Shown: piece by piece, positions 33,359 to 41,418 of the stretch | Layout: each line of letters starts with the position of its first letter | Position numbering within the stretch: position 1 is the stretch's first letter | Source: Mycobacteriaceae bacterium | GTDB lineage: Bacteria > Actinomycetota > Actinomycetes > Mycobacteriales > Mycobacteriaceae | Assembly (NCBI GenBank): GCA_019749805.1 | Contig: JAIEPH010000001.1 | Location: forward strand, 62,001-126,000 | DNA length: 64,000 bases | Reading direction: 5' to 3' | The notes under the pieces: generated by a model | Database searches by the model: none | Told to the model about the DNA's origin: nothing | The model's input: only the letters and a program-made list of their open reading frames with translations | Translations under genes and position numbers: made by a program

Positions 33359-33654
33359 CACCGCGCTCCGGCCGGCATGGGTGCCGCTTCGACGATCAGA
33401 GGTGTCCGTGGCACGCATCGGCAGCGGTAGGCATGGGACAGGGCCTCGACCGTCACGATGCCCTTCAGGCCCCAGCGGCGCCGTCCGGACCACCCGCAGG
33501 TGCACCGGGCCTGCCGGTGCCGAAGCCGCAGCCGGGGGCGCACCGTGACGACGGCGACGACTCCGCTGCCGACCGGCGGCGCGGTGGTGTCAGCGCCGTC
33601 GGGCAGTGGCGCGACGGCGCGCAGGGGCGGGCGGTCCAGAGTTGAGTGCGCCAT
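33358..33654 (-). CDS. 98-aa Cys-containing protein of unknown function
   Basis: Small basic protein with CTCGW near the middle and RCRCVP later, a possible zinc site (CxC...CxC). AAGGAGA lies 8 nt before the ATG at 33654. It overlaps the DUF5131 start (TGATG) at its end and, at its start, overlaps the end of the 66-residue gene by 65 nt. No family recognised. Confidence 0.55.
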   Translation of the reverse strand: MAHSTLDRPPLRAVAPLPDGADTTAPPVGSGVVAVVTVRPRLRLRHRQARCTCGWSGRRRWGLKGIVTVEALSHAYRCRCVPRTPLIVEAAPMPAGAR

Positions 33655-33790
33655 CGAGGTCGTCTCCTTGGTCTCGGCGTGGGCAGTCCTCGCGGTGACC
33701 TTGGGTCGGTGGATGCCAGCAGCAGAGTTCGCACCGGCCCAGCGACAGGCACTGGGCCTCGGTGAAGAGCCGGCGATACGTGGAATCCAT
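33590..33790 (-). CDS. 66-aa Cys/His protein, first gene of the accessory operon
   Basis: The N-terminal half reads MDSTYRRLFTEAQ, then CELCCWH and HREDC, suggesting a small zinc finger (C-x2-C ... H-x3-C). The C-terminal tail is Arg-rich. ATG at 33790 has GGGGAGAGG 8 nt upstream, which is why I accept it despite its 65-nt overlap with the next gene. It would open the run of overlapping genes reaching to 27120. Confidence 0.5.
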   Translation of the reverse strand: MDSTYRRLFTEAQCLSLGRCELCCWHPPTQGHREDCPRRDQGDDLDGALNSGPPAPARRRATARRR

Positions 33791-33970
33791 CGCTGTCCTC
33801 TCCCCTGCGCCACGGCACCTTCACCTCGTGGACTCTGCAAATCGTAACAACGTGATCAGACAGTTTCGGGGTCTGCGAACAGGGCAATTAGCGATTCTGG
33901 TCGCTTACTTCCCGCAGGTGGTAAGTATTTGGTTCCGGCTGACTGCACGTGGGGGCGCCGACCAGCGGTG

Positions 33971-33983
33971 ATGACAGGTCCCC
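33971..33983 (-). repeat. dispersed intergenic element copy 7
   Basis: Minus-strand GGGGACCTGTCAT followed by CACCGCTGGTC. One substitution in the core. Confidence 0.75.
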
Positions 33984-34084
33984 CGAATGCGGCCGTCGGC
34001 CGGTACCGATCGACGGCATTCCGGCGACGGCGCCGACCGGCGAAACGGGCGAGCGCCAGACCGGGAATCGACGCCTCGCGGCAT

Positions 34085-34096
34085 TACCGTCGAACG
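34085..34096 (+). promoter_or_regulatory. leaderless -10 box for the gene at 34097
   Basis: TACCGT at 34085-34090, then 6 nt, then ATG. No ribosome site. Same geometry as the boxes at 4239 and 41832. Confidence 0.55.
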
Positions 34097-34426
34097 ATGA
34101 GCCGCACGGTCAACCACGCCCACGACGTCCCCGACGGGTGGCCTTTCGACATGCCTCCGAACACTGCGGTGTTGACCACCAGGCGAGTCGTGGAAGGTGA
34201 CCCGATTCTTGAGGTGTTCCACGATCCCGACGGCGAGTGGCAGTTCCTGTGCGGATCCACCGTGACCCGTGAGGATGGCCGGGTTGCCTGCATCGCGTGC
34301 GTCGTCAGTCGAGACCCCTCCCTGGCGCAGCTGGCCGACATTCCGATTGGTTGGCTCGCCTACCGGGTGTCACCTGATCAGCCTTGGGCGCGAACACGTT
34401 ACGAAGGGCCCTGGGAGGCGGAGTGA
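34097..34426 (+). CDS. 109-aa conserved-looking protein of unknown function
   Basis: The protein reads DVPDGWPFDMPPNTAV, TTRRVVEGDPILEVFHD, DGEWQFLCGS, then DPSLAQLADIPIGW and W near the end. This pattern (threatened-then FHDxDGEWQFL, then DPSLAQLADLPxGW) belongs to a widespread small bacterial family of unknown role that I recognise but cannot name; related proteins often sit beside polymorphic toxins. ATG at 34097 with a leaderless promoter. Stands alone on the plus strand. Confidence 0.7.
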   Translation: MSRTVNHAHDVPDGWPFDMPPNTAVLTTRRVVEGDPILEVFHDPDGEWQFLCGSTVTREDGRVACIACVVSRDPSLAQLADIPIGWLAYRVSPDQPWARTRYEGPWEAE

Positions 34427-34481
34427 TGCCCGCACATCGCACGGCCGCGTGACGTGCGGCGCGGGCACAGTGCGGTGGTGA

Positions 34482-34757
34482 CTAGGGTCGGCCAACTGCG
34501 GCGGCTTGGGTGCGGCGTAACCGCCGTTTGGCCGCGTCCGCGTTCTTGCTGTCCTGCTGGATTAGTCGCACCAGGTGCGCCCGGGCGTCGGCGTTGAAGG
34601 GATCGTCGTGTAGCTCGTCGCAGGCGATCTTCAATTCGTGGGAGTAGCCCCGCACCAGGGCGAGGTCCGCCTCGGCGCCGGGTAGCTGGATGACGTGCGC
34701 GCCGCCCGAGGATCGTTGTGGTGAACGGCTCAGCGCCGCGCCCGACTTGCTTCCCAT
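34482..34757 (-). CDS. 91-aa protein, paralogue of the gene at 49669
   Basis: Helical small protein. The stretch KIACDELHDDPFNADARAHL matches RIACDELHDDPDDVDARRTL in the protein at 49669-49932, so they are paralogues. C-terminus is basic (AAKRRLRRTQ). No known family. ATG at 34757 has TATAAA exactly 6 nt upstream, the leaderless arrangement. It is divergent from the EspR-like regulator at 34941, with 183 nt in between. Confidence 0.65.
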   Translation of the reverse strand: MGSKSGAALSRSPQRSSGGAHVIQLPGAEADLALVRGYSHELKIACDELHDDPFNADARAHLVRLIQQDSKNADAAKRRLRRTQAAAVGRP

Positions 34758-34763
34758 GACATC

Positions 34764-34769
34764 TTTATA
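34764..34769 (-). promoter_or_regulatory. leaderless -10 box for the gene at 34757
   Basis: TATAAA on the minus strand, 6 nt before the ATG, in an AT-rich patch unusual for this DNA. Confidence 0.5.
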
Positions 34770-34940
34770 TCCATATCCGTCAGCGGTCGCAACGTGTACT
34801 CACGTAAATGTCGCCCGAAACGGGCCGCCTCTGCCGCCTCCGGCATCCACCAGAAAACCCTCTTACCTGCACAAACGTGGGGCTCTACCCTGTAGTAACA
34901 TCAGTACACGAAATGGGTCGGCGCATGAAACGAGAGTATT

Positions 34941-35393
34941 TTGACTGAAACGGCGTCCGAGAACGCTCCCGCTGAACTGTCGGAGCTATCGGTCAAGCTC
35001 AACAAGCTCTTCGACATCATGCGCAAGCCATCGCAGCCGCCGCTGTCCAACGCGGCCGCCGCCGAAGCGATCGAAGCCAAGACCGGGGTCTCCATCAGCT
35101 CCGCCTACCTGTGGCAACTCCGCAACGGGATGAAGACCAACCCCACCGTGGCCCACCTGCGCGCCATCGCACAGTTCTTCGGGGTCGCACCGTCCTACCT
35201 CATCGACCCCGGTATCGACCCCGACATCGACGCTCAGCTCAACCTGCTGGAAGCGATGCGCGACGCCGGCGTCCGCGACCTCGCCATGCGCGCCTCCGGA
35301 CTCACCCCTCAGGCCCTCAACAGCCTGGCGGCTATGGTGGACCATGCGCGGCAACTCGAGCAGCTGCCGCCCGTGCAGACACCCGGGGAATAG
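34941..35393 (+). CDS. EspR-like XRE regulator
   Basis: 150 residues from a TTG at 34941. ELSVKLNKLFDIM opens the protein; the HTH region (AAEAIEAKTGVSISSAYLWQLR, split here by eye; then NGMKTNPTVAHLRAIAQFFGV) and SYLIDP match the EspR layout (LNRLF, SAPYLSQLR-G-RTNPS, LANFF-I-A-YF), and the C-terminal helical dimer part follows (LLEAMRDAGVRDLAMRA). EspR is a nucleoid-associated regulator of ESX-1 substrates in M. tuberculosis. Here it opens a cassette with an ImmA-type peptidase, 5 nt away. Confidence 0.88.
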   Translation: MTETASENAPAELSELSVKLNKLFDIMRKPSQPPLSNAAAAEAIEAKTGVSISSAYLWQLRNGMKTNPTVAHLRAIAQFFGVAPSYLIDPGIDPDIDAQLNLLEAMRDAGVRDLAMRASGLTPQALNSLAAMVDHARQLEQLPPVQTPGE

Positions 35394-35398
35394 CAACA

Positions 35399-35899
35399 AT
35401 GGCAGTGCCGAACGAAGAGATGCTTGCGATGGCCCGCGAGCTTCCGATCCCAGTTCCATGGGACCTTGACGTCTTCATCCAGAACATCGCCGCCCAGCGG
35501 GGCCGGCCCATCCACCTGATTCCCACTGAAACCGCAGCCCTCACCGGCAGCCCGTGCGGCCTGTGGCTTACCCGTGACCACGACGACTTGATCCTCCACG
35601 AAGTCGGCACCTCGGCCTATCACGCCATGCAAATTGTTTGCCATGAGGTCGGACATATGATGCTCGGCCACGGACGCACCCGCGCCTTCGGCGCCGACCG
35701 TGACCGCGAAATAGAGATGTGCCAGAAGGTTTTACCGGACATCGACCCTGCCGCAGTCAACGCCGTACTGGGTCGCACCGACTTCGAAAGCGACCAGGAA
35801 CGCGACGCAGAAATGTTTGCCAGCATCCTGATGATCGCCGCCGCCGAAGCTGCCGATCGGCAGTCGATGATGCGCAGCGTGTTCTTCCGATCCCGGTGA
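35399..35899 (+). CDS. ImmA/IrrE-type metallopeptidase
   Basis: 166 residues. The zinc motif HEVGH is at residues 82-86, followed by MMLGHGRT and an ERDAEMFASILM helix that supplies the third ligand Glu. ImmA/IrrE peptidases cleave partner XRE repressors in mobile-element and stress switches. Starting 5 nt after the EspR-like regulator, it is likely to act on that protein (inference). ATG at 35399. Its stop overlaps the following GTG (GTGA), so the membrane-protein gene is coupled. Confidence 0.88.
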   Translation: MAVPNEEMLAMARELPIPVPWDLDVFIQNIAAQRGRPIHLIPTETAALTGSPCGLWLTRDHDDLILHEVGTSAYHAMQIVCHEVGHMMLGHGRTRAFGADRDREIEMCQKVLPDIDPAAVNAVLGRTDFESDQERDAEMFASILMIAAAEAADRQSMMRSVFFRSR

Positions 35900-37098
35900 C
35901 CACTACCGTCCCGGCCTACCTCACCTGGCCGCTACTGGTGTTCATGGTGACCGTCGTCGTCACCCGCTACGCGTTCTTCAACAGCAGTCAATACGAGACC
36001 TACTTCAACAACACTCTGGCCCTCATGGTCGGCTCCAACCTGCTGCGCGAACGCGCCGTCGAGAACGTCCTCGACGACCACGGCATCCTGTCCGTTACTG
36101 CAGCACAACAACTCTCACTGGCCGTCATGATCTTCGCCGCCGCAGAGTTCATGGGGTTCATATCCCTGTGGTCCCGCCTGTCCCCCGACCAAACCCGTCA
36201 CCGCCACCGCTACCACCGCGCCGCCGCCACAATCCTCGCGATCGGGTTCCTCCTGGCCGCCACCCCAGCCCGCCGCGCCGGCCGCACCCTCGAAGAGTTC
36301 GGCGGCTGGTACAGCGTCCTGGCCTGGGCACTACTCACCAGCATCTTCATCGCCCTGGCCTACAAGCTGCTGCACATGGTGATCAACGAGCTGCTCCGCC
36401 CCGCGGCCAAACCCCGCGAACGCCTCATCGCCCTCGGCGGCATCGCCGTCGGCGTCGCCGTCGGCAGCACCAGCGTCGACGCCGTCATCCTGGCCGCCCT
36501 CGAAGAACTCGGCTGGGTCCACAGCATCGACTTCCGGCTCAACCTGCACGGCTCCAACATCTTCTGGGAAACCGTCGGAACCTGCGCGCTCGCCGCAGTG
36601 CCGGCCGCCCGAGCCCTCGCCGCGCGCGTCGGACTCGACTCCACCAGCCGCCACTGGCGCCAGCTCCAACCCCTGCGCACCAGCATGACCCAGGCCGTCC
36701 CTGCCAGCGCCTTCGAACTGCGCACACCCAACCCACGCCGCCAGAAGTCCTCCCTGGATCTGCACCAAACCACCGTCCAGATCCGCGACGCCATCCTGCA
36801 GCTGCGCGGCTACTTCCACGACGTGCCCGCCGCCGACGCCGACCAGTTCCTGCACCACTTCTCGATCCCAGCCGCCCGCCGCGAACCCGCCGTCGCCGCC
36901 CTGCAACTGGCCAACGCCGTCCACACAAAAGCCTCCGGCGCCGAACCGATACCCGTCGACTCCTCCGTCATCCTCAAATCACGATCAACCAACCTCGAAG
37001 ACGAAACCGCCGAACTGCTGCGCCTGGCCCGGTGGTGGCCACAAGCCCTACGCGCCACCCAACACCCAGCCCAGCACGACACCGAGATGAGCCAATAG
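35896..37098 (+). CDS. polytopic membrane protein, MAB_1171c/DUF6545-like
   Basis: 400 residues with about seven hydrophobic helices in the first 240 residues (for example LTWPLLVFMVTVVVTRYAFF, cut by eye), followed by a helical cytoplasmic part (about 265-400) with LHHFSIP and LRLARWWPQALR. This resembles the actinobacterial membrane proteins grouped as MAB_1171c-like, which regularly sit beside XRE/ImmA genes and P450 genes; substrate or signal unknown. GTG start overlaps the peptidase stop by 4 nt. Confidence 0.75.
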   Translation: MTTTVPAYLTWPLLVFMVTVVVTRYAFFNSSQYETYFNNTLALMVGSNLLRERAVENVLDDHGILSVTAAQQLSLAVMIFAAAEFMGFISLWSRLSPDQTRHRHRYHRAAATILAIGFLLAATPARRAGRTLEEFGGWYSVLAWALLTSIFIALAYKLLHMVINELLRPAAKPRERLIALGGIAVGVAVGSTSVDAVILAALEELGWVHSIDFRLNLHGSNIFWETVGTCALAAVPAARALAARVGLDSTSRHWRQLQPLRTSMTQAVPASAFELRTPNPRRQKSSLDLHQTTVQIRDAILQLRGYFHDVPAADADQFLHHFSIPAARREPAVAALQLANAVHTKASGAEPIPVDSSVILKSRSTNLEDETAELLRLARWWPQALRATQHPAQHDTEMSQ

Positions 37099-37100
37099 CC

Positions 37101-38513
37101 ATGCCCACCAGAGCTTCCGCAACACTGCCCCACCCCCGCTGGCGCATGCCGATCATCGGCGACCTGCTCACCATCGACCTCGCCAAACCCTGCCAAGGCC
37201 TGGCCAAGGACAACGTCGCCCGCGGCGGCATCGTCGAACAACGCATCTTCGACGTCCCCGTCATCGTGCTGTCCGACCCCGGCCTGATCGACGACGTCAA
37301 CGACGAGACCGCCTGGGAAAAGCACGTCGGACACTCACTCAAGAAACTGCGCCCCCTCGGCGGGGACGGCCTGTTCACCGCCTACAACCACGAACCCAAC
37401 TGGCGCAAAGCCCACAACGTCCTCATGCCGGCATTCGCCAAAACCGCCATGGAGTCCTACCACTCGACGATGCTCGACACCGTCGGAGAACTCGTCGACG
37501 CCTGGGCCACCCGCGCCGACACCCACGCCTGGATCGACATCCCGACCGAATCCAACCGACTGACCACCGAAATCGTCGCCCGCACCGCCATCAGCCACTC
37601 CTTCAACAAACTCGACGACCCCAGCGACGACCCCTTCATCACCACCGTCCTGCGCGAGCTCAAGTACGCTAACCGCCGCACCGACGCAATCCCGCTCTAC
37701 GAGAAGTTCTTCGGGCAATCCCAACGCCGCCAACACCTCCTGGACAAGGCAACGCTGCGCGAGCAGATCGCCACCATCATCAACGACCGCCGCAACGCCG
37801 GCCCCCGCACCGACGCCGACATCCTCGACACCATGCTCACCTCCCCCGACCCCGACACCGGCGACACCCTCGACGACGACAACATCACCAACCAGATCCT
37901 GACCCTGCTCGTCGCCGGCAGCGAAACCTCCGCCAACGCCATCAGCTTCGCCCTGCACTTCCTGGCCCAGAACCCCGACATCGCCGCGGCCGCCCGCACC
38001 GAAATCGACCAACGCTGGCCCGAACGCACCCTCCCCGAGATCGCCTTCGACGACGTCGCCCCGCTGCGCTACCTACGCCGCATCGTCGACGAAACCCTAC
38101 GACTGTGGCCCGTGGCCCCCGGCTACTTCCGCCAAGCCAAAACCGACACCACCATCGGCGACGGCAAGTACCACTTCGCCAAGGGCGACTGGGTTTTCGT
38201 GCTCCTGCTGGCCGCCCACCGCGACCCCAACACCTGGGGACCCGACGCCGACCAGTTCCGCCCAGACCGGTTCCTCACCGACAACATCCGCAAGCTGCCC
38301 CCACACGTCTACAAGCCCTTCGGCGTCGGCGCACGGGCCTGCATCGGCCGGCAGTTCGCGCTCCACGAGATCATGCTGACCCTGGCCACCGTCATCCACC
38401 AGTTCGACCTCGAACCCGAACCCGGCTACGAGCTGAAAGTCTCCGAAACCCTCACCCTCAAGCCCGACGCCCTGCGACTACGCCTCAACCGCCGCGCCGC
38501 TACCAACAGCTAG
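37101..38513 (+). CDS. cytochrome P450
   Basis: 470 residues. I-helix AGSETSA at about 273, ETLR (ExxR) at about 331, and the heme loop FGVGARACIGRQ with the axial Cys at residue 414. The heme loop and PHVYKPFG context resemble the CYP102/CYP3A-like class of soluble bacterial fatty-acid or lipid hydroxylases, but no reductase domain is fused. ATG at 37101, 2 nt after the membrane-protein stop. Last gene of the EspR-like cassette, followed by a hairpin. Substrate cannot be inferred. Confidence 0.92.
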   Translation: MPTRASATLPHPRWRMPIIGDLLTIDLAKPCQGLAKDNVARGGIVEQRIFDVPVIVLSDPGLIDDVNDETAWEKHVGHSLKKLRPLGGDGLFTAYNHEPNWRKAHNVLMPAFAKTAMESYHSTMLDTVGELVDAWATRADTHAWIDIPTESNRLTTEIVARTAISHSFNKLDDPSDDPFITTVLRELKYANRRTDAIPLYEKFFGQSQRRQHLLDKATLREQIATIINDRRNAGPRTDADILDTMLTSPDPDTGDTLDDDNITNQILTLLVAGSETSANAISFALHFLAQNPDIAAAARTEIDQRWPERTLPEIAFDDVAPLRYLRRIVDETLRLWPVAPGYFRQAKTDTTIGDGKYHFAKGDWVFVLLLAAHRDPNTWGPDADQFRPDRFLTDNIRKLPPHVYKPFGVGARACIGRQFALHEIMLTLATVIHQFDLEPEPGYELKVSETLTLKPDALRLRLNRRAATNS

Positions 38514-38566
38514 CTCTCACTCGCTCTCGACCGCCGCCGCCGCCGTCTCAGTTCACCCCCGGCGTC

Positions 38567-38601
38567 CCGTCAGCTGGTCAGCCTGCAGGGTGAGCTGACG
38601 G
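38567..38601 (+). terminator. hairpin after the P450 cassette
   Basis: CCGTCAGCT and AGCTGACGG form a perfect 9-bp stem with a 17-nt loop, 54 nt past the P450 stop. The remaining DNA up to 38755 holds no evident gene. Confidence 0.6.
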
Positions 38602-38755
38602 CCCTGAAGAATGCCGCGGCGCGGCGTAAGCGCCCGCGAGCCGGGTACCTACTCCACAGGCAGACGTTGGGTTGGGTTGCGCTCGCTTCGTCCGCCTAGG
38701 AGGTCGCGGCGTGCAACCCGACGTTGAGTCAACAGCGTGGCCATGACTCCCGCCC

Positions 38756-39895
38756 CTACGGCGTCCCGCCCGCACTGTCGTCGCCGGCGGCCGGTGGCGG
38801 CTTGGCAATCAAGACCTTGTCGCGATGCTCGATCGGAAGGTCGGCCGGCCCCGCGATGTGGTCGGTGATCCAGATCGGGATGTGCCGGTTCTGACTTGGG
38901 TACCACTGGCGGCGCCAGTGCCCGCGCACAACCCAACGATGGCTGTAGACCCGGCTCGGCGCCCCCTCGTCGCCCCTTTGCGCCTGGTGCTCGCCGGTGT
39001 TGTAGCTCAGATAGGTGATCGAGTCTGTGCGCGTGCGGCGCCGGCCCCGGCGGTCCTTGCCCGGCGACCGCACCGTGTGCACCTCCGCGCTGGCGAGCTT
39101 CGCCTGCCGGGACAAGTGGGTGAGCGCGAACAAGGTGTTCATCGCATTGTCTGGCCGGATCGACGAGTACTGGCCGTCGGCACCGAATGGCTTGAACACC
39201 TCCACCGGACCGGGTGGTTCATCAGACATGGGTGGACTCAACGTGGCCTGCTCGAACGGTTGAGGCACATGCATGTCGGGATCGGTGAACTCATCGGCCA
39301 AGATTCGCCGAATCCCCTTCACGTCAGCAAGATTCGCCGACACCATCCCCGACGACGTGGTGGCCCACCTCAACAACAGAGGCTCAGCCCGGTCATAGAG
39401 CAACGCCACCCCAGCCGGACTGGGCAGATCCGCAAGCGTCAAGGCACTCTCCGCGACCTGGCTGGTAGCAGCACTCCTCACCAGCGCCGTCATCTCTTCG
39501 GTGCAGAACGTCGCGTGCCGCGACTGCACGCTGCCACTGGCCAGGACCTGCCCGAAATAGATGGCCCGGGTGGAGTTGAAGTCAGGTCCTTCCTCGACGT
39601 CGTGCGTCCGCCAGCGCTCCGCCATGTCGTCAGGAGTGGTGCCGTGACTGTCCGCCGTGCGCTTCAGCCGCTCCGACGGCACGTCGACCTCACCTCGCGC
39701 GTAGGCCCGCCAGTCCTCGTTCAGCAGATACCGCGGCTCAACGACTTTCAGCGACACCGCGGCGTGCGCGGTCAAGGCGTCGAGCAACACGGGCATGTTC
39801 TTGGGCACCAACACGCCAAGGACGAGACCGGCACGCCGCATGAGGCTGCGGTAGTCGCCGTCCAATGCCACAGCCTTACCCACACGATCCCCCAC
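38756..39895 (-). CDS. VRGHW-tail protein 1
   Basis: 379 residues. The body is unassigned; the C-terminal 60 residues (HRWVVRGHWRRQWYPSQ, IWITDHIAGPADLP, HRDKVLI) match the tails of the proteins at 51965 and 53150. This tail also occurs in proteins of actinobacterial phages and plasmids. Its function is unknown; the basic aromatic motif suggests nucleic-acid or membrane contact. GTG start at 39895 without a clear ribosome site. Follows the 251-residue gene by 18 nt. Confidence 0.7.
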   Translation of the reverse strand: MGDRVGKAVALDGDYRSLMRRAGLVLGVLVPKNMPVLLDALTAHAAVSLKVVEPRYLLNEDWRAYARGEVDVPSERLKRTADSHGTTPDDMAERWRTHDVEEGPDFNSTRAIYFGQVLASGSVQSRHATFCTEEMTALVRSAATSQVAESALTLADLPSPAGVALLYDRAEPLLLRWATTSSGMVSANLADVKGIRRILADEFTDPDMHVPQPFEQATLSPPMSDEPPGPVEVFKPFGADGQYSSIRPDNAMNTLFALTHLSRQAKLASAEVHTVRSPGKDRRGRRRTRTDSITYLSYNTGEHQAQRGDEGAPSRVYSHRWVVRGHWRRQWYPSQNRHIPIWITDHIAGPADLPIEHRDKVLIAKPPPAAGDDSAGGTP

Positions 39896-39913
39896 GGTCG
39901 CGCCCAGTGTCGG

Positions 39914-40669
39914 TCATTCGATGTCCAAGGTTTGGGGGTCGAGTTCACCAGCGCGAAGCTCCGCCACCGTCAACGAGAAACGTAGGTCACGGATGCCGGT
40001 GAAGGCCTCCCGCGCGTCGGGCAGATGGGTGTACGCGGGTGAGGCGGCCAGGAAGCCTGCGTGCCCGTCCACTTCCGATAGGCCAGCGCTGCACCAGTAT
40101 TGAGCCAGTCGAGCATCCCGTTTCCGTTCGAACGCCGACACAGGACCCTCGTCGGCGGCCACCGTCGACAAGGCCGCCGGCATCAGCAGAAGCCCGGTGT
40201 GAGAAGGCATCATCCGGTGAGCCAGCTCCGACACCGCCCACGCACCCAGACGCGCGCCTCGCACGGCACTTTCGACGAAAACATAGGTGACGATCACGAC
40301 GTACTCAACCGATCCGGCACCGAGTGTCTCCTCGACGTCCGGGTCCAGCCAGGCGCCGTCAAAGAATTCGGAGAACGCCGCTGCGGACTGCGACACGGAA
40401 TCGAGCAGGTAGAGCATCTCGCCGCCGTCGCGGCTGGCGGCTTGCAGCGTCAGGAAGTCGACGAACCCGACGAGGACTTCATCGCCATCAGAAGTCCACA
40501 TCACGATGTCGGCGCGCCAGTCGAGGCAGCCGTCGGACTCTGACTCGTTGAGGGTCCGGTAGCGGATGAACGGGCCCCACAGCTCCGTGTCGGGGTCACC
40601 CGTGTCAGGGTCACCGTCAAGGGACTCCCCGAACGCCCGCAAGGTCTCCATCACAGCCGCACGTCCCAC
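39914..40669 (-). CDS. 251-aa acidic protein of unknown function
   Basis: Strongly acidic N-terminus (SLDGDPDTGDPDTEL) followed by alternating strands and helices (VEYVVIVTYVFVESAVRGARLGAW and similar, read by eye), ending ELDPQTLDIE. The middle could be a GNAT-like fold but lacks clear marks. GTG at 40669 or ATG at 40651. Two direct copies of CGTAAACAGC lie 24-54 nt upstream. Same operon as VRGHW-tail protein 1. Confidence 0.6.
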   Translation of the reverse strand: MGRAAVMETLRAFGESLDGDPDTGDPDTELWGPFIRYRTLNESESDGCLDWRADIVMWTSDGDEVLVGFVDFLTLQAASRDGGEMLYLLDSVSQSAAAFSEFFDGAWLDPDVEETLGAGSVEYVVIVTYVFVESAVRGARLGAWAVSELAHRMMPSHTGLLLMPAALSTVAADEGPVSAFERKRDARLAQYWCSAGLSEVDGHAGFLAASPAYTHLPDAREAFTGIRDLRFSLTVAELRAGELDPQTLDIE

Positions 40670-40692
40670 CCTGGTCGGTTGTTTTCACAACT

Positions 40693-40723
40693 CGTAAACA
40701 GCCTGCGCGTCCACGTAAACAGC
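40693..40723. repeat. direct repeat CGTAAACAGC, two copies 21 bp apart
   Basis: Identical 10-mers at 40693-40702 and 40714-40723, one face of the helix apart by two turns, just upstream of the gene at 40669. Candidate tandem binding sites for a regulator. Confidence 0.5.
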
Positions 40724-40784
40724 GGCGTCACAGCCACATTCCGGCGGCTATACATCAGTAGATCCCGGCCGCTCGCTGTGCAAG

Positions 40785-41018
40785 TCAGCTATCCGGCGCA
40801 CCACCGGTGACAACCGTCAAGACCGGTTTGCCGCTCGCAGCCGGCGGGGCGGCCACCACTGGATCGTCATTGAGCAAGTCGTAGGCGGCCGACCGAATCG
40901 TCACTATGTCCAACGGATCCAGATCGTTCACACGACCCAGATAGTCCGCAATCTCCTCAGGGCTCTTCCCCCCATCCAGGTAGCCCTGGATCACGTTGCG
41001 CTGCAGTAAGTTCAACAT
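40785..41018 (-). CDS. 77-aa small protein, paralogue of 24420
   Basis: The core SPEEIADYLGRVNDLD followed by VTIRSAAYDL matches the 60-residue protein at 24420. An Ala/Pro-rich tail is added. ATG at 41018 (GAGGTGGAG upstream) gives a length before the core like that of the paralogue; a GTG at 41027 is possible. It lies 16 nt after vapC in the same direction. Possibly a small HTH-like regulator. Confidence 0.6.
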   Translation of the reverse strand: MLNLLQRNVIQGYLDGGKSPEEIADYLGRVNDLDPLDIVTIRSAAYDLLNDDPVVAAPPAASGKPVLTVVTGGAPDS

Positions 41019-41034
41019 CTTCTCCACCTCACTC

Positions 41035-41418
41035 TCAGTTCGCTACAACCATCACTGGACATTGCACATCGGCGACCGCGCCAAGTGTTGCGTCCACGGT
41101 CACCACCGGACACCCGAGCGCCTCAGCCAACGCCACATAGGCCGCCGCGCCGGCGTCGAGCACCTCACGCAGATCCCACACCCGACCCAGAAGCCCGAGT
41201 CCGCTCACTCTGCGCACTCCGAGTCCCCGCCAGGCGGCCATCGCCGCGTGCGCCGCGTCGTCGTCCAGCAATCCCTCGCCGAGACAGCGGCGCAGACCGT
41301 TGGCGACCTCGACGTCGATCACCTCCGGCGCCCAGACCCGTTGCTCAGCCAAGGCCTTGCGGGCCTGGCCGTCGTTGAGCAGCGCGGTCAGCGCCGCCGA
41401 AGCGTCCATGACGATCAC
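41035..41418 (-). CDS. vapC: VapC-type PIN-domain toxin
   Basis: 127 residues. MIVMDASA supplies the first acidic residue; Glu in DVEVANGLR, the Asp of VLDAGAAAYVALAEAL and the Asp of VVTVDATL complete the PIN metal site. VapC toxins are RNases restrained by their VapB partner. The GTG start overlaps the vapB stop by 4 nt (GTGA). All four acidic positions appear intact. Confidence 0.92.
   Translation of the reverse strand: MIVMDASAALTALLNDGQARKALAEQRVWAPEVIDVEVANGLRRCLGEGLLDDDAAHAAMAAWRGLGVRRVSGLGLLGRVWDLREVLDAGAAAYVALAEALGCPVVTVDATLGAVADVQCPVMVVAN

Larger units (their letters stand above)
33791..34096. other. 306-nt divergent intergenic region
   Basis: Between the accessory operon (minus) and the plus-strand gene at 34097. 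It holds a less GC-rich stretch (33838-33930), one dispersed element, and the leaderless -10 of the plus-strand gene. TTAC at 33904 and GTAA at 33918 form a weak dyad. No gene is evident. Confidence 0.6.

Noticed and set aside
33904..33921. TTAC-N10-GTAA dyad as a third copy of the PE operator
   Set aside because: Lacks the CC/GG of the TTACC-N6-GGTAA operator and has the wrong spacing; no matching -35/-10 around it.
36168..37100. N-terminal extension of the P450 frame
   Set aside because: Arg/Pro-rich and overlapping the membrane-protein gene in another frame; the P450 fold starts at the ATG at 37101.
38578..38808. Small minus-strand frame after the P450 cassette
   Set aside because: Overlaps the terminator and the end of the VRGHW gene; Arg/Pro-rich shadow.
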